From contig NZ_FWFO01000005.1 of assembly GCF_900172225.1 (NCBI RefSeq), forward strand, positions 62,001 through 126,000: a stretch of DNA of 64,000 nucleotides. The letters are read 5' to 3'. The stretch comes from Falsiruegeria litorea R37. Lineage in GTDB: Bacteria > Pseudomonadota > Alphaproteobacteria > Rhodobacterales > Rhodobacteraceae. A model generated the notes under the pieces. It had not been told where the DNA came from. It made no database searches and worked only from the letters and a program-made list of their open reading frames with translations. A program made the position numbers and the translations under genes. This document shows, piece after piece, positions 34,754 to 45,599 of the stretch; position 1 is the first letter of the stretch, and every line of letters begins with the position of its first letter.

Positions 34754-35478
34754 TGAACGCGCCCGAGGTCACCTTTCAGGGGCAGGCCAACATCGGCACG
34801 GCGCAGCTTTTTGCGCCGCTGTCGCTGTCATTGGTAGCGGGGAAATGGACCTGCCTGTTGGGCGGCTCGGGCGTTGGCAAATCCACTGTGCTCCGGTTGA
34901 TCGCCGGGCTGCAGACAGGGGCGGTGTTTGACGGCTCCATCACCGCATCGGATAGCGGTGAGGTCGTGCCGCGCGTGGCCTACATGGCGCAGGACGATCT
35001 GTTGCTGCCTTGGGCAACCGTGACGCAGAACATCACGTTGGGGGCGCGATTGCGGGGCGAAAAGCCCGATCAGGCGCGGTTGCAACGGTTGCTTGGTCGC
35101 GTGCGATTGACCGAACACGCCGACAAGAAACCAACGGAACTCTCGGGCGGGCAACGGCAGCGCGTGGCGCTTGCACGCACGTTGATGGAGGACAAGCCTG
35201 TCATCTTGCTGGATGAACCGTTTTCGGCACTGGACGCGCAGACGCGAGCGGACATGCAAGATCTGGCGGTGGAATTGCTTGCGGGGCGCACGGTCTTGCT
35301 GGTGACCCATGATCCGGGAGAGGCCGCTCGGCTTGGGCATTCCATCGTCGTCATGGAGCAATCGGGGCTGACCCATTGCCCGCCGCCGCAGGCTGGTGTT
35401 CCGCGTAAGGTGGACGATCTGGAGACTTTGGCGGCCCAAGCGGCCTTGCTGCGCCTATTGAGGGGAGAAGCCGCATGA
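34753..35478 (+). CDS. thiZ: Thiamine-precursor ABC transporter ATP-binding protein ThiZ
   Basis: A 241-residue ABC ATPase with Walker A GGSGVGKST, Q-loop AYMAQDDLLLPW, signature LSGGQRQRVALAR, Walker B VILLDEPFSALDAQ and the switch histidine in LLVTHDPGEA. It belongs to the SsuB/TauB/ThiZ group. The start overlaps the tenA stop (TAATG). It should energise uptake by ThiX and ThiY. Confidence 0.88.
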   Translation: MNAPEVTFQGQANIGTAQLFAPLSLSLVAGKWTCLLGGSGVGKSTVLRLIAGLQTGAVFDGSITASDSGEVVPRVAYMAQDDLLLPWATVTQNITLGARLRGEKPDQARLQRLLGRVRLTEHADKKPTELSGGQRQRVALARTLMEDKPVILLDEPFSALDAQTRADMQDLAVELLAGRTVLLVTHDPGEAARLGHSIVVMEQSGLTHCPPPQAGVPRKVDDLETLAAQAALLRLLRGEAA

Positions 35479-36212
35479 CGCGTTACCTTCCCGCCTTGGC
35501 GGCTGCTGCCTTTGCGGTGGCTGTCTGGCAACTGATTGTCACCCTGACGGACCTGCCCAAATTCATCCTGCCCGGACCGCTTTTGGTGGCGGAAACCTGG
35601 TGGAAGAACCGAGCAATCATTGCCGAACACACGTTGATCACTGGGATCGAAGTTGTAATCGGTTTGGCCGCCGGGGCGACGTTGGGGATTGTAACCGCGA
35701 TTCAGCTGGCGACCTCGCGCGTGGCGCGGGTTCTGGTGCAGCCAATGCTGGTGTTTACACAAGCTTTGCCGGTCTTTGCGCTGGCGCCGATCCTGACGCT
35801 GTGGCTGGGGTATGGGCTGTGGTCCAAGGTGGCGATGGCTGTCTTGATCATCTATTTTCCGGTGACGTCGTCGTTTTTTGATGGATTAATGCGTACGCCG
35901 CCCGGTTACCTGGATCTGGCGCGTACGATGCAGGCGAGTCCGCGCGCGGTGCTTTGGCACATCCGCATTCCGGCGGCCTTGCCGAATCTGGCGTCGGGTC
36001 TGCGACTGGCGGCGGTTTATGCGCCGATCGGGGCTGTGATTGGCGAATGGGTGGGCGCGTCCAAGGGGCTGGGCTATCTGATGCTTCTGGCCAACGGTCG
36101 AGCTAAAACCGATCTGATGTTTGCCGCGATGCTGACGCTTGGCGTGTTTTCTGTCCTGCTGCACATTGCCGTGCGCAAGGCCACAACACGCATGGCTGGC
36201 GAGGGCGGTTAA
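35475..36212 (+). CDS. thiX: Thiamine-precursor ABC transporter permease ThiX
   Basis: A 245-residue inner-membrane permease with about six helices and the EAA-loop region YLDLARTMQASPRAVLWHIRIP, which docks to the ATPase. It closes the ten-gene thiamine operon, overlapping thiZ by 4 bp. Its sequence is typical of the SsuC/TauC/ThiX permeases; operon context gives the thiamine assignment. Confidence 0.88.
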   Translation: MTRYLPALAAAAFAVAVWQLIVTLTDLPKFILPGPLLVAETWWKNRAIIAEHTLITGIEVVIGLAAGATLGIVTAIQLATSRVARVLVQPMLVFTQALPVFALAPILTLWLGYGLWSKVAMAVLIIYFPVTSSFFDGLMRTPPGYLDLARTMQASPRAVLWHIRIPAALPNLASGLRLAAVYAPIGAVIGEWVGASKGLGYLMLLANGRAKTDLMFAAMLTLGVFSVLLHIAVRKATTRMAGEGG

Positions 36213-36247
36213 CCTTTCAGAAACCGATTCGGGCGGAGGCTGAGAAT

Positions 36248-37003
36248 ATGACCCAAAATGCCTTTGCCGAAGCCCCGATGCTGTTTGACCTCGATGAGGC
36301 GCCCGAGGCCCCGCTGCCGACGGGTCGGTTGCCGTCTTACATCAAGGATCACCGCAAACGCCTGCGTGAGCGGTTCATGGAGGGCGGGGCGGCGGCCATG
36401 CCGGATTATGAGCTATTGGAGCTGGTGCTGTTCCGCTCGATCCCGCGTCAGGATGTGAAGCCTCTGGCGCGGTTGCTGCTGGATACCTTTGGTGATTTCA
36501 ACCGGGTGCTGACAGCCCCGGTTGAGCGGCTACAAGAGGTCAAGGGCGTGGGCGACGCGGTGATCACGGACCTCAAGATCCTTGAGGCCTCGGCCCATCG
36601 GATGGCGCGGGCGCGGGTGATGCAGCGGCAGGTGATTTCGGGCTGGGATGCGCTGCTGGATTATTGCCATACCACTATGGCGCATCGTGAGATCGAGCAA
36701 TTCCGGGTGTTCTACCTGGACCGCAAGAACGTGCTGATCGCAGACGAGGAACAGGCGCGCGGCACCGTGGATCATGTTCCGGTCTACCCGCGCGAGGTGG
36801 CGAAACGGGCGCTGGAGCTGAATGCCTCGGCGCTCATCTTGGTGCACAATCATCCATCGGGTGACCCCACACCATCACAGTCGGACGTCGATATGACCAA
36901 CCAGATCCAAAGCGCTTGCGTTGCACTTGGTCTGACGTTGCATGATCACCTGATCATCGGGAAATCGACCGAGTTGAGCTTTCGGGCCGAGGGCTATTTG
37001 TAA
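36248..37003 (+). CDS. radC: RadC-family JAB/MPN domain protein
   Basis: A 251-residue protein with an N-terminal helix-hairpin-helix (LQEVKGVGDAVITDLKI) and a C-terminal JAMM-type metalloprotease-like domain with HNHPSGDPTPSQSDVD, giving the HxHx7SxxD zinc motif. RadC was long linked to DNA repair, but its real role is unclear. The central QFRVFYLDRKNVLIADE segment is family-typical. It stands alone after the thiamine operon. Confidence 0.92.
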   Translation: MTQNAFAEAPMLFDLDEAPEAPLPTGRLPSYIKDHRKRLRERFMEGGAAAMPDYELLELVLFRSIPRQDVKPLARLLLDTFGDFNRVLTAPVERLQEVKGVGDAVITDLKILEASAHRMARARVMQRQVISGWDALLDYCHTTMAHREIEQFRVFYLDRKNVLIADEEQARGTVDHVPVYPREVAKRALELNASALILVHNHPSGDPTPSQSDVDMTNQIQSACVALGLTLHDHLIIGKSTELSFRAEGYL

Positions 37004-37061
37004 GGGGGCGCTGCCCCCGTCGCTGCGCTCCTCCCCCGGAGTATTTCTGAAAGGTGAAGGG
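37004..37061 (+). repeat. Rhodobacterales-type intergenic repeat element
   Basis: Directly after radC: gggggc-gct-gccccc hairpin (37004-37018), then cgctgcgctcc and the CCCCCGGAGTATTT box followed by an AAGGTGAAGG end. I recall similar CCCCCGGAGTATTT elements scattered between genes of Rhodobacteraceae; this is recollection, not a search. Only one copy was seen in the window. Confidence 0.5.
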
Positions 37062-37063
37062 GC

Positions 37064-38623
37064 TTAGCGCACCCAAACCTCAACCCGGCGGTTTGTTTGG
37101 CGGCCCCAGTCGCTGTCGTCGCAAGCCATGGGCATAGCCTCGCCAAAGGCGTCGACGCTAATGTCGATCCGGTCAGCGTTGGCGGTTTCAGCGGCGCGCA
37201 GGACGGCATCACGGACCGCTTCCGCGCGTTTCTGGGCGATCTTTTGGTTGCCTGCAGCGGGCCCCTCGCCATCGCTGAAACCCACAAACGCGAGTTGGCG
37301 AGCGTCGTATTGCCCAGCTTCAAGCGCGCGGGCTAGTTGGATGATATTGGCGCGGGATTGGGCGTCAGGCCGGGTTGAACCAGTTTCGAAGCGGAACGAG
37401 GTGGACAGCCGGGTCATGGGGGAAAGGCGCGTGATCATGCGCTGTATCTCGTCCAGCGGGACTTCTTCCCCGGCGGCGGCGATGGCGTTGGCCATTCGAT
37501 CACCTTGAGCGTTCACCGAAATCAGCTCGGGTGTCTGATCTACAAAACCCGCACGCCGGATCACGATCTGAGCTGCTGGGCTGCGGGTGTAGGACAGGAA
37601 CTGCCGCGCCACGTCGGGCAGGCGCCGGGCGGGCAGGTAGAGGAACATCGGCGAATTGAGCGGATAATCCTCGGTCTTGATCGTGCGGCGGCTGGCAGAC
37701 AGGGAAAAGCCACAGGTGCCGGTCAGCGTCAGCGCGCGCGCTGTGCCGGTTTCGGCAAAGCTGGCAATGCCGATGCCAAAGGGGTCGGTTGTGATGGCAC
37801 GGGCCAGATCGCTGCTTCGTTTGTGCCGTATGACATTTGCCACCAGCGGAGTTTCCAGTGGACGTAACAGGCGATCTTCGGCGGCTTGGGCAAGGCCGGA
37901 TCCGGCGGATGGCAGATGCACCGAGATCGGCGCGTCGGGTCCGCCGAGATCCTGCCAGTTGGTGATCTTGCCCGCGTAAACGTCAGCCAGCTCCGGCAAT
38001 GAGATACGGTGCACCGGGTTGCCCGGCGCCACAATGGGCACCATCGCGTCCAGCGCCAGCACGCGCGAGCGATTGGTGCCGGTCATGTCGCCCATGCCAG
38101 CCTCGCGTGCCAATTGGCGTTCTTCGGGTCGGATTTCTCGCAAGGCCATGACAATGTCGGCCTCATTGGCCAGCAGATCAGCAAAGCCCTCGTCGGTTGT
38201 GGTGACGCGAAAGGTGAACTCGGCAATCGGTGCGGTTCCGGGGCCCTGGCTGAGGCTGTAGAGGAATTGACCGGGCCCTTGGTTCTTGCGTTGCGCCTGA
38301 TAGCCATTTCGCAGGGCGAACCCTTCGATCAGGGCGGGCAACAGCACCTCGGCCATGGTCGAGGACCCGGACAGCGTGATCTTGGCGACAAAATCCACCA
38401 GGCTAGGGCAGGCCGGGCCATCGCACGTGACGCCCGAGCCATCGACCGTCAACTCGCCAAACTGCGTGTCAACGCGATAAAACTCGCCATCGTAACCCAG
38501 CAGGGTTCCGTTGATTTCGACCTTGCCGTCGCGCGACGTCAACGTGATGTCCTGCGCAAAGCCGGCGAACGGAGCGACAAAAAGAATAAGTGCGGCGAAA
38601 ACCGCCGCACGAGACCAAGCCAT
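37064..38623 (-). CDS. PstS-like substrate-binding domain fused to OmpA domain
   Basis: A 519-residue exported protein. A signal peptide (about 1-23, ending GFAQ) is followed by a small beta-rich region with two cysteines, then a phosphate-binding-protein-like domain (KITLSGSSTMAEVLLPALIE near residue 80; LPSAGSGLAQ) and, from about 400, an OmpA-type peptidoglycan-binding domain (TSFRFETGSTRPDAQSRANI, ending SDWGRQTNRRVEVWVR). It should sit in the periplasm bound to peptidoglycan or the outer membrane. No pstCAB genes are near. Ligand unknown. Confidence 0.87.
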   Translation of the reverse strand: MAWSRAAVFAALILFVAPFAGFAQDITLTSRDGKVEINGTLLGYDGEFYRVDTQFGELTVDGSGVTCDGPACPSLVDFVAKITLSGSSTMAEVLLPALIEGFALRNGYQAQRKNQGPGQFLYSLSQGPGTAPIAEFTFRVTTTDEGFADLLANEADIVMALREIRPEERQLAREAGMGDMTGTNRSRVLALDAMVPIVAPGNPVHRISLPELADVYAGKITNWQDLGGPDAPISVHLPSAGSGLAQAAEDRLLRPLETPLVANVIRHKRSSDLARAITTDPFGIGIASFAETGTARALTLTGTCGFSLSASRRTIKTEDYPLNSPMFLYLPARRLPDVARQFLSYTRSPAAQIVIRRAGFVDQTPELISVNAQGDRMANAIAAAGEEVPLDEIQRMITRLSPMTRLSTSFRFETGSTRPDAQSRANIIQLARALEAGQYDARQLAFVGFSDGEGPAAGNQKIAQKRAEAVRDAVLRAAETANADRIDISVDAFGEAMPMACDDSDWGRQTNRRVEVWVR

Positions 38624-38647
38624 GAGAAACCTGAAATTACCTGCGGA

Positions 38648-39661
38648 TCATTTGGCCGCGATTTTCAGGTCTTCGACCAGATTATTCAACACCAGAAAAT
38701 CACCTGCGGCGTCACATCCGGGGATTGACAAGGTCAGGTCGCGTGTGCGCAACGGGGTGCCGTTGCGTCGTTCCAGAGATTGTGCCGAAATTTCGCGTCC
38801 ACAATTGGCAGTGGTCACTTCGGTCTCGATGCTCAGCGTCACGGTGCCTGCTTGGGTCGCGGTGCCGCGGGGAAAGCTGTAGACCTCGGCCAATTGCGGT
38901 TCAAACGTGTCGTTGCGGCCCAGATGGGTGAACGTGCCCTGGCCCGCTTGGGTGGCGTCCGACCAGACGTGACCGTTTTCGCCGTAACCTGCACCGAATT
39001 CCCGCGCGTGGATCTGCAGGCCAGCGCGGTCAGCCCATTGCACGGCAACGCGGTCGATCTGATCAAGATCAGGAACTTGCGTCATGGCCACAGCGCCCTT
39101 GCCGTTGCCAAAGGCCACAACAAAGACTGCGTTTTCGGACAGGGCGGGAATGGTGACATTCAACTGTCCGTCTTCGTCGGTGATTTCAGTGAAAATCAGA
39201 CCGCTGTGATGCACGCTGACACGCTGGTTGCCATAGCACGGCGCATCAACCGAAAGGGCAACGCTTGCCATTGGAGCAGATGTTGTTGTGGCTGTGACCG
39301 CGCATCCCAGTTGGGGCACCTCGGGGTCTTGCGGTGTCGCGGGCAGAACAGCACCATCCAGCAGATTACGCTCGGGGTTTGCGCTTTCAAAAGGGGCGTC
39401 GGGCAGGCGGCGTGGCGCTGGCATGTCAGGCAGGGCCGAGGTCAGCGTAATGTCCTGGACGCTGTCCAGCACGATGTCTTCACTCACCGTGTTGGCGGCG
39501 ATGACCTGTTCCGGCACCGCAGGCACTGCCGAGACGATGGCCGGTTTGGTCGCGATGTTGGGGTTCCGGTAGGGGCTGTCCTGTTGCATCAGGTACCCGG
39601 TTGCAAGCGCGCAGGTCGCCGTACCGGCGGCCATCAGGATTCTACGTCGAGCAGGCAACAT
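38648..39661 (-). CDS. Hypothetical exported protein downstream of secA
   Basis: A 337-residue protein of unknown function. The N-terminus MLPARRRILMAAGTATCALA is a signal peptide or membrane anchor, then a Pro-rich low-complexity stretch (to about 110), then a beta-rich region with four cysteines (GCAVTAT, APCYGN, ANCGRE, IPGCDA), likely two disulfides. ATG 39661 has GAGG 6 nt upstream and is preferred over GTG 39676. It is separated from secA by a terminator. Roseobacter homologues have been labelled translocase from their neighbour; I see no support for that. Confidence 0.8.
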   Translation of the reverse strand: MLPARRRILMAAGTATCALATGYLMQQDSPYRNPNIATKPAIVSAVPAVPEQVIAANTVSEDIVLDSVQDITLTSALPDMPAPRRLPDAPFESANPERNLLDGAVLPATPQDPEVPQLGCAVTATTTSAPMASVALSVDAPCYGNQRVSVHHSGLIFTEITDEDGQLNVTIPALSENAVFVVAFGNGKGAVAMTQVPDLDQIDRVAVQWADRAGLQIHAREFGAGYGENGHVWSDATQAGQGTFTHLGRNDTFEPQLAEVYSFPRGTATQAGTVTLSIETEVTTANCGREISAQSLERRNGTPLRTRDLTLSIPGCDAAGDFLVLNNLVEDLKIAAK

Positions 39662-39701
39662 TCCACACCTCATCACACATTGGCTCAGAGGCAGTGTCGT
39701 T

Positions 39702-39726
39702 AAAAAAGACGGCCATGGTGTGGCCG
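39702..39726 (-). terminator. Intrinsic terminator downstream of secA
   Basis: On the minus strand CGGCCA/TGGCCG (6 bp, 5-nt loop) is followed by six T residues, starting about 35 bp after the secA stop. Confidence 0.72.
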
Positions 39727-39762
39727 CCTTTGGGATTCATTTTGTCAGAGATAAGGCAGGAC

Positions 39763-42486
<2,724 letters not shown>

Positions 42487-42657
42487 TCCAACGGATCTAT
42501 CAGCATCGTGCTTTTCGACAGGCTTGCCCGCCTTGCGCTCAACCCATAGATACGGGGGGTGAAAGGCGGTCCTGTCCTAGGCTTCAAGCGATGTAAGCGG
42601 CAGGTCATAGAGTGTCAACGCCGCGCCCCGTCGCGGCCTGAGAATAGGATGATTTGA

Positions 42658-43509
42658 ATGCCCAAAGGCCTCACTTTTTTGCCATCGCTGGCGCTTGCCG
42701 CGGTTATGGCCCTGCCCTTGGCAGCCGAGACCAAACCGACGGCCGATACGGTTGTTGCCAGCGTCAATGGCGAAGAGATCACATTGGGTCACATGATCCT
42801 GGCACGGGCCGCGCTGCCGCAGCAGTATCAGCAACTGCCAGATGAGGTGCTGTATCAGGCGATCCTGGATCAACTGATCCAGCAGAACCTGTTGGGGCAA
42901 TCCCGCGGCGCGGACGTGCCCAAGCATGTTGCGCTGGCGCTGGAAAACGAGAAACGCTCGCTGTTGGCCGCCGATGTATTGGAAGACATCGCCAGCGGTG
43001 CGATGTCGGACGACGCGGTGCAGGCGGCCTATGACGCTAAGTATTCGGATTGGACAGGCGGCGACGAATTCCAAGCCTCGCACATCCTGGTCGAGACCGA
43101 GGAAGAGGCCAAAGCGATCAAGGCTGATCTGGACAATGGCGCGGATTTTGCCGCGATGGCAAAGGAAAAATCGACAGGTCCGTCCGGCCCCAACGGCGGT
43201 TCGCTGGGTTGGTTCGGTATGGGCGCCATGGTGCCCGAATTCGAAGCGGCCGTTGTTGATCTGAACCCCGGAGATGTTTCGGACCCGGTCAAGACCCAGT
43301 TCGGCTGGCACGTTGTTTTGCTCAGCGACAAGCGCAAGGCCGAAGCGCCCACGCTGGACGAAGTGCGCGGTGAGTTGGCGACCAAGATCCAGCAGGACGC
43401 GGTTGACGCAAAAGTGGCCGAGCTGACCAAAGCAGGCGAGATCGAGCGCCCCGAGGTCGAGGGGCTCGAACCTTCGATCCTGCGCAACGTCGAATTGGTT
43501 CAGGAGTAA
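42658..43509 (+). CDS. Periplasmic parvulin-type peptidyl-prolyl isomerase
   Basis: A 283-residue protein with a signal peptide (MPKGLTFLPSLALAAVMALP), an N-terminal helical chaperone part, and a parvulin domain (about 135-230: FQASHILVETEEEAKAI, GSLGWFGMGAMVPEFE, TQFGWHVVLLSDKR). It resembles PpiD/SurA/PrsA-type folding factors for exported proteins. AGGA about 8 nt before the ATG. Location opposite secA suits a role after translocation. Confidence 0.9.
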   Translation: MPKGLTFLPSLALAAVMALPLAAETKPTADTVVASVNGEEITLGHMILARAALPQQYQQLPDEVLYQAILDQLIQQNLLGQSRGADVPKHVALALENEKRSLLAADVLEDIASGAMSDDAVQAAYDAKYSDWTGGDEFQASHILVETEEEAKAIKADLDNGADFAAMAKEKSTGPSGPNGGSLGWFGMGAMVPEFEAAVVDLNPGDVSDPVKTQFGWHVVLLSDKRKAEAPTLDEVRGELATKIQQDAVDAKVAELTKAGEIERPEVEGLEPSILRNVELVQE

Positions 43510-43514
43510 GCCCC

Positions 43515-44741
43515 ATGGCCACGATCACCAAAGTCTCGCCTCTGGCGCCTGCTGCGTTTCCTAAGCTGCCGGTCATTGATGGTGTGCGATTTGCCACCGT
43601 TGAGGCGGGCGTGCGGTATCAGGGCCGAACCGACGTCATGCTGGCGGTTCTTGATCCAGGCACATCAGTGGCGGGCGTGTTCACACGCTCGGCCACCCGT
43701 GCCGCTCCGGTTTTGGACTGTCAGGAAAAAATTGGCGGGGCCAGTGATGGCCCGGCCGCGATCCTGGTGAACTCGGGCAATGCCAACGCGTTTACCGGGC
43801 ATTATGGCCAGGCTTCGGTCGCAGCAGTGACGCAGGCAGTTGCGGATGTGACGGGTGTTGCGGTTGAACGGGTATTCACCTCATCCACCGGCGTGATCGG
43901 CGAGCCTTTGGCGCACGACCGCATTCTGGCGCAGCTGGACGCGCTAAATGGTGCGCTGTCGAGTGATGCGATCGAAGACGCCGCACGTGCCATCATGACC
44001 ACCGATACCTTCCCCAAGGGGGCAAGTGCGCAGGTCGATATTGACGGTCAGAGGGTGTCGATTGCAGGCATCGCCAAGGGCTCGGGAATGATTGCGCCGG
44101 ACATGGCGACGATGCTTGTTTACATTTTCACGGATGCCAAGGTCGAACAGAGCGCGCTGCAGGCGATGCTGAGCAGCCAGACGGACACGTCGTTCAACTG
44201 CATCACCGTGGACAGCGACACCTCGACCTCGGACAGTTTGCTGCTGTGTGCGACAGGCGCGTCCGGTGTTGATGCCACGGGCAATGCAGCCTTTGCCAAG
44301 GCGCTGAATGGCGTGATGCTGGACTTGGCGCATCAGGTGGTGCGTGACGGTGAAGGCGCGACCAAGTTCGTCGAAATCCGCGTGTCGGGTGCTGCTTCGG
44401 ACGCAGATGCCAAAGTCCACGGACTGGCGATTGCGAACTCTCCGCTGATCAAGACCGCCGTGGCGGGGGAAGATCCCAATTGGGGCCGCGTGGTCATGGC
44501 CATCGGCAAGTCGGGTGCTGCGGCAGATCGCGACAAGCTGAGCATCTCGTTCGGGGAAATTCTGGTGGCTGAAAACGGCTGGGTCAGCCCGAACTACTCC
44601 GAAGATGAGGCTGCCGCTTACATGAAAGGCCAAGAGCTTGTGATCGCTGTGGATTTGGGGCTGGGTGATGGGCAGTCGACTGTTTGGACCTGTGATCTGA
44701 CCCATGGATATATTGAGATCAACGCGGACTATCGCTCATGA
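43515..44741 (+). CDS. argJ: Bifunctional glutamate N-acetyltransferase/amino-acid acetyltransferase
   Basis: ArgJ recycles the acetyl group from N-acetylornithine to glutamate and may also use acetyl-CoA, in arginine synthesis. The 408-residue proenzyme has the autocleavage site KGSGMIAPDMATMLVYIFTD, where the Thr after MA becomes the N-terminal nucleophile of the beta chain. The C-terminus ends GYIEINADYRS, as in the family. It starts 5 bp after the PPIase stop and overlaps mutT by 4 bp. Confidence 0.96.
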   Translation: MATITKVSPLAPAAFPKLPVIDGVRFATVEAGVRYQGRTDVMLAVLDPGTSVAGVFTRSATRAAPVLDCQEKIGGASDGPAAILVNSGNANAFTGHYGQASVAAVTQAVADVTGVAVERVFTSSTGVIGEPLAHDRILAQLDALNGALSSDAIEDAARAIMTTDTFPKGASAQVDIDGQRVSIAGIAKGSGMIAPDMATMLVYIFTDAKVEQSALQAMLSSQTDTSFNCITVDSDTSTSDSLLLCATGASGVDATGNAAFAKALNGVMLDLAHQVVRDGEGATKFVEIRVSGAASDADAKVHGLAIANSPLIKTAVAGEDPNWGRVVMAIGKSGAAADRDKLSISFGEILVAENGWVSPNYSEDEAAAYMKGQELVIAVDLGLGDGQSTVWTCDLTHGYIEINADYRS

Positions 44742-45136
44742 AAACAGTTCTGGTGTCAGCGGTTGCGCTGATTGACGTCGACGGACGAGTGCTGCTGGCG
44801 CAGCGTCCCGAAGGCAAATCCATGGCGGGCCTGTGGGAGTTTCCGGGCGGCAAAGTCGAGGCTGGGGAGACGCCAGAGGTCGCCCTGATCCGTGAGTTGG
44901 AGGAAGAGCTGGGGATCAATACCTGGGCATCATGCCTGGCACCGCTGACTTTTGCCAGCCACAGCTATGATGATTTTCACTTGCTGATGCCGCTCTTTGC
45001 TTGCCGCAAGTGGGAAGGCATTCCCCAGTCAAAAGAGGGACAGGCGTTGAAGTGGGTCAAGGCGAATGAGCTTCGGGATTATCCCATGCCGGCGGCTGAC
45101 GTTCCGCTGATTCCGATACTCAGGGATTGGCTGTAA
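44738..45136 (+). CDS. mutT: MutT-type 8-oxo-dGTP diphosphatase
   Basis: A 132-residue Nudix hydrolase that would remove 8-oxo-dGTP from the nucleotide pool. The Nudix box GGKVEAGETPEVALIRELEE followed by ELGI is complete, and LWEFPGGKVE and the short length match MutT. It overlaps argJ (ATGA), an arrangement I associate with Rhodobacteraceae. Confidence 0.9.
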   Translation: MKTVLVSAVALIDVDGRVLLAQRPEGKSMAGLWEFPGGKVEAGETPEVALIRELEEELGINTWASCLAPLTFASHSYDDFHLLMPLFACRKWEGIPQSKEGQALKWVKANELRDYPMPAADVPLIPILRDWL

Positions 45137-45159
45137 CGCCGCCGTGATTCGCGCTTAAG

Positions 45160-45187
45160 GCGAGTTTGGCCGGTTGTCGGCCCTCGC
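45160..45187 (+). terminator. Stem-loop downstream of mutT
   Basis: GCGAG-GGCCG pairs with CGGCC-CTCGC in two stacked 5-bp stems separated by a TTT bulge, with a 5-nt loop. A T-run (45207-45212) follows 20 nt later, so this is a possible, not classical, terminator of the PPIase-argJ-mutT unit. Confidence 0.4.
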
Positions 45188-45329
45188 AGATCTGGGTCGA
45201 GCCCCCTTTTTTCACCGATATTTTGTGCCTTTTTCCTTAACCCTAAGAAATCAAAGGTAGAGTTTCGGTGTATTTTCACTCTCCTTTATGGTATGCTTAG
45301 GTTGTCTATTCCTTTGGGGAGGATTTGAC

Positions 45330-45464
45330 TTGCTTCGTACGATCACAATCGGCTCCTGCGTCTCTATCCAAGGCACATTTGTCCGTAGTCTGCCAAATGG
45401 ACGTATCGCCGTCCGGGTGGATGATAAGGTGTACGTCGGTAAGCCAATTACGGCTGCCGCGTAA
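45330..45464 (+). CDS. Small 44-residue hypothetical protein
   Basis: A TTG-started ORF with an excellent GGGGAGGA ribosome-binding site 6 nt upstream, and a terminator about 30 bp after its stop. The product begins (M)LRTITIGSCVSIQGTFVRS and continues through RIAVRVDDKVYVGKPIT, a compact basic beta-like sequence with one cysteine and no signal peptide. It stands alone between mutT and infB. The signals before and after argue for a real gene; function unknown. Confidence 0.62.
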   Translation: MLRTITIGSCVSIQGTFVRSLPNGRIAVRVDDKVYVGKPITAAA

Positions 45465-45496
45465 CTGCAAATTGCACCACCGCTCACACTGACTGC

Positions 45497-45528
45497 AAAA
45501 AAGGGATGGCTTTGGCTGTCCCCTTTTT
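45497..45528 (+). terminator. Intrinsic terminator after the 44-residue ORF
   Basis: AAAAAAGGGA pairs with TCCCCTTTTT across a 12-nt loop (small bulge), with further T residues. It supports transcription of the small ORF. Confidence 0.7.
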
Positions 45529-45548
45529 GTTTTTGAACCCTTGAATGA

Positions 45549-45579
45549 AAAACGGCGGCCCCATGGGAGCCGCCGTTTT
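45549..45579 (-). terminator. Intrinsic terminator of infB
   Basis: A perfect 11-bp stem (aaaacggcggc / gccgccgtttt) with a 9-nt loop; on the minus strand it is followed by a T-tract, 20 bp after the infB stop. It ends the rimP-nusA-ylxR-infB operon. Confidence 0.88.
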
Positions 45580-45599
45580 CAATTTCAGCTGAATTTCGA

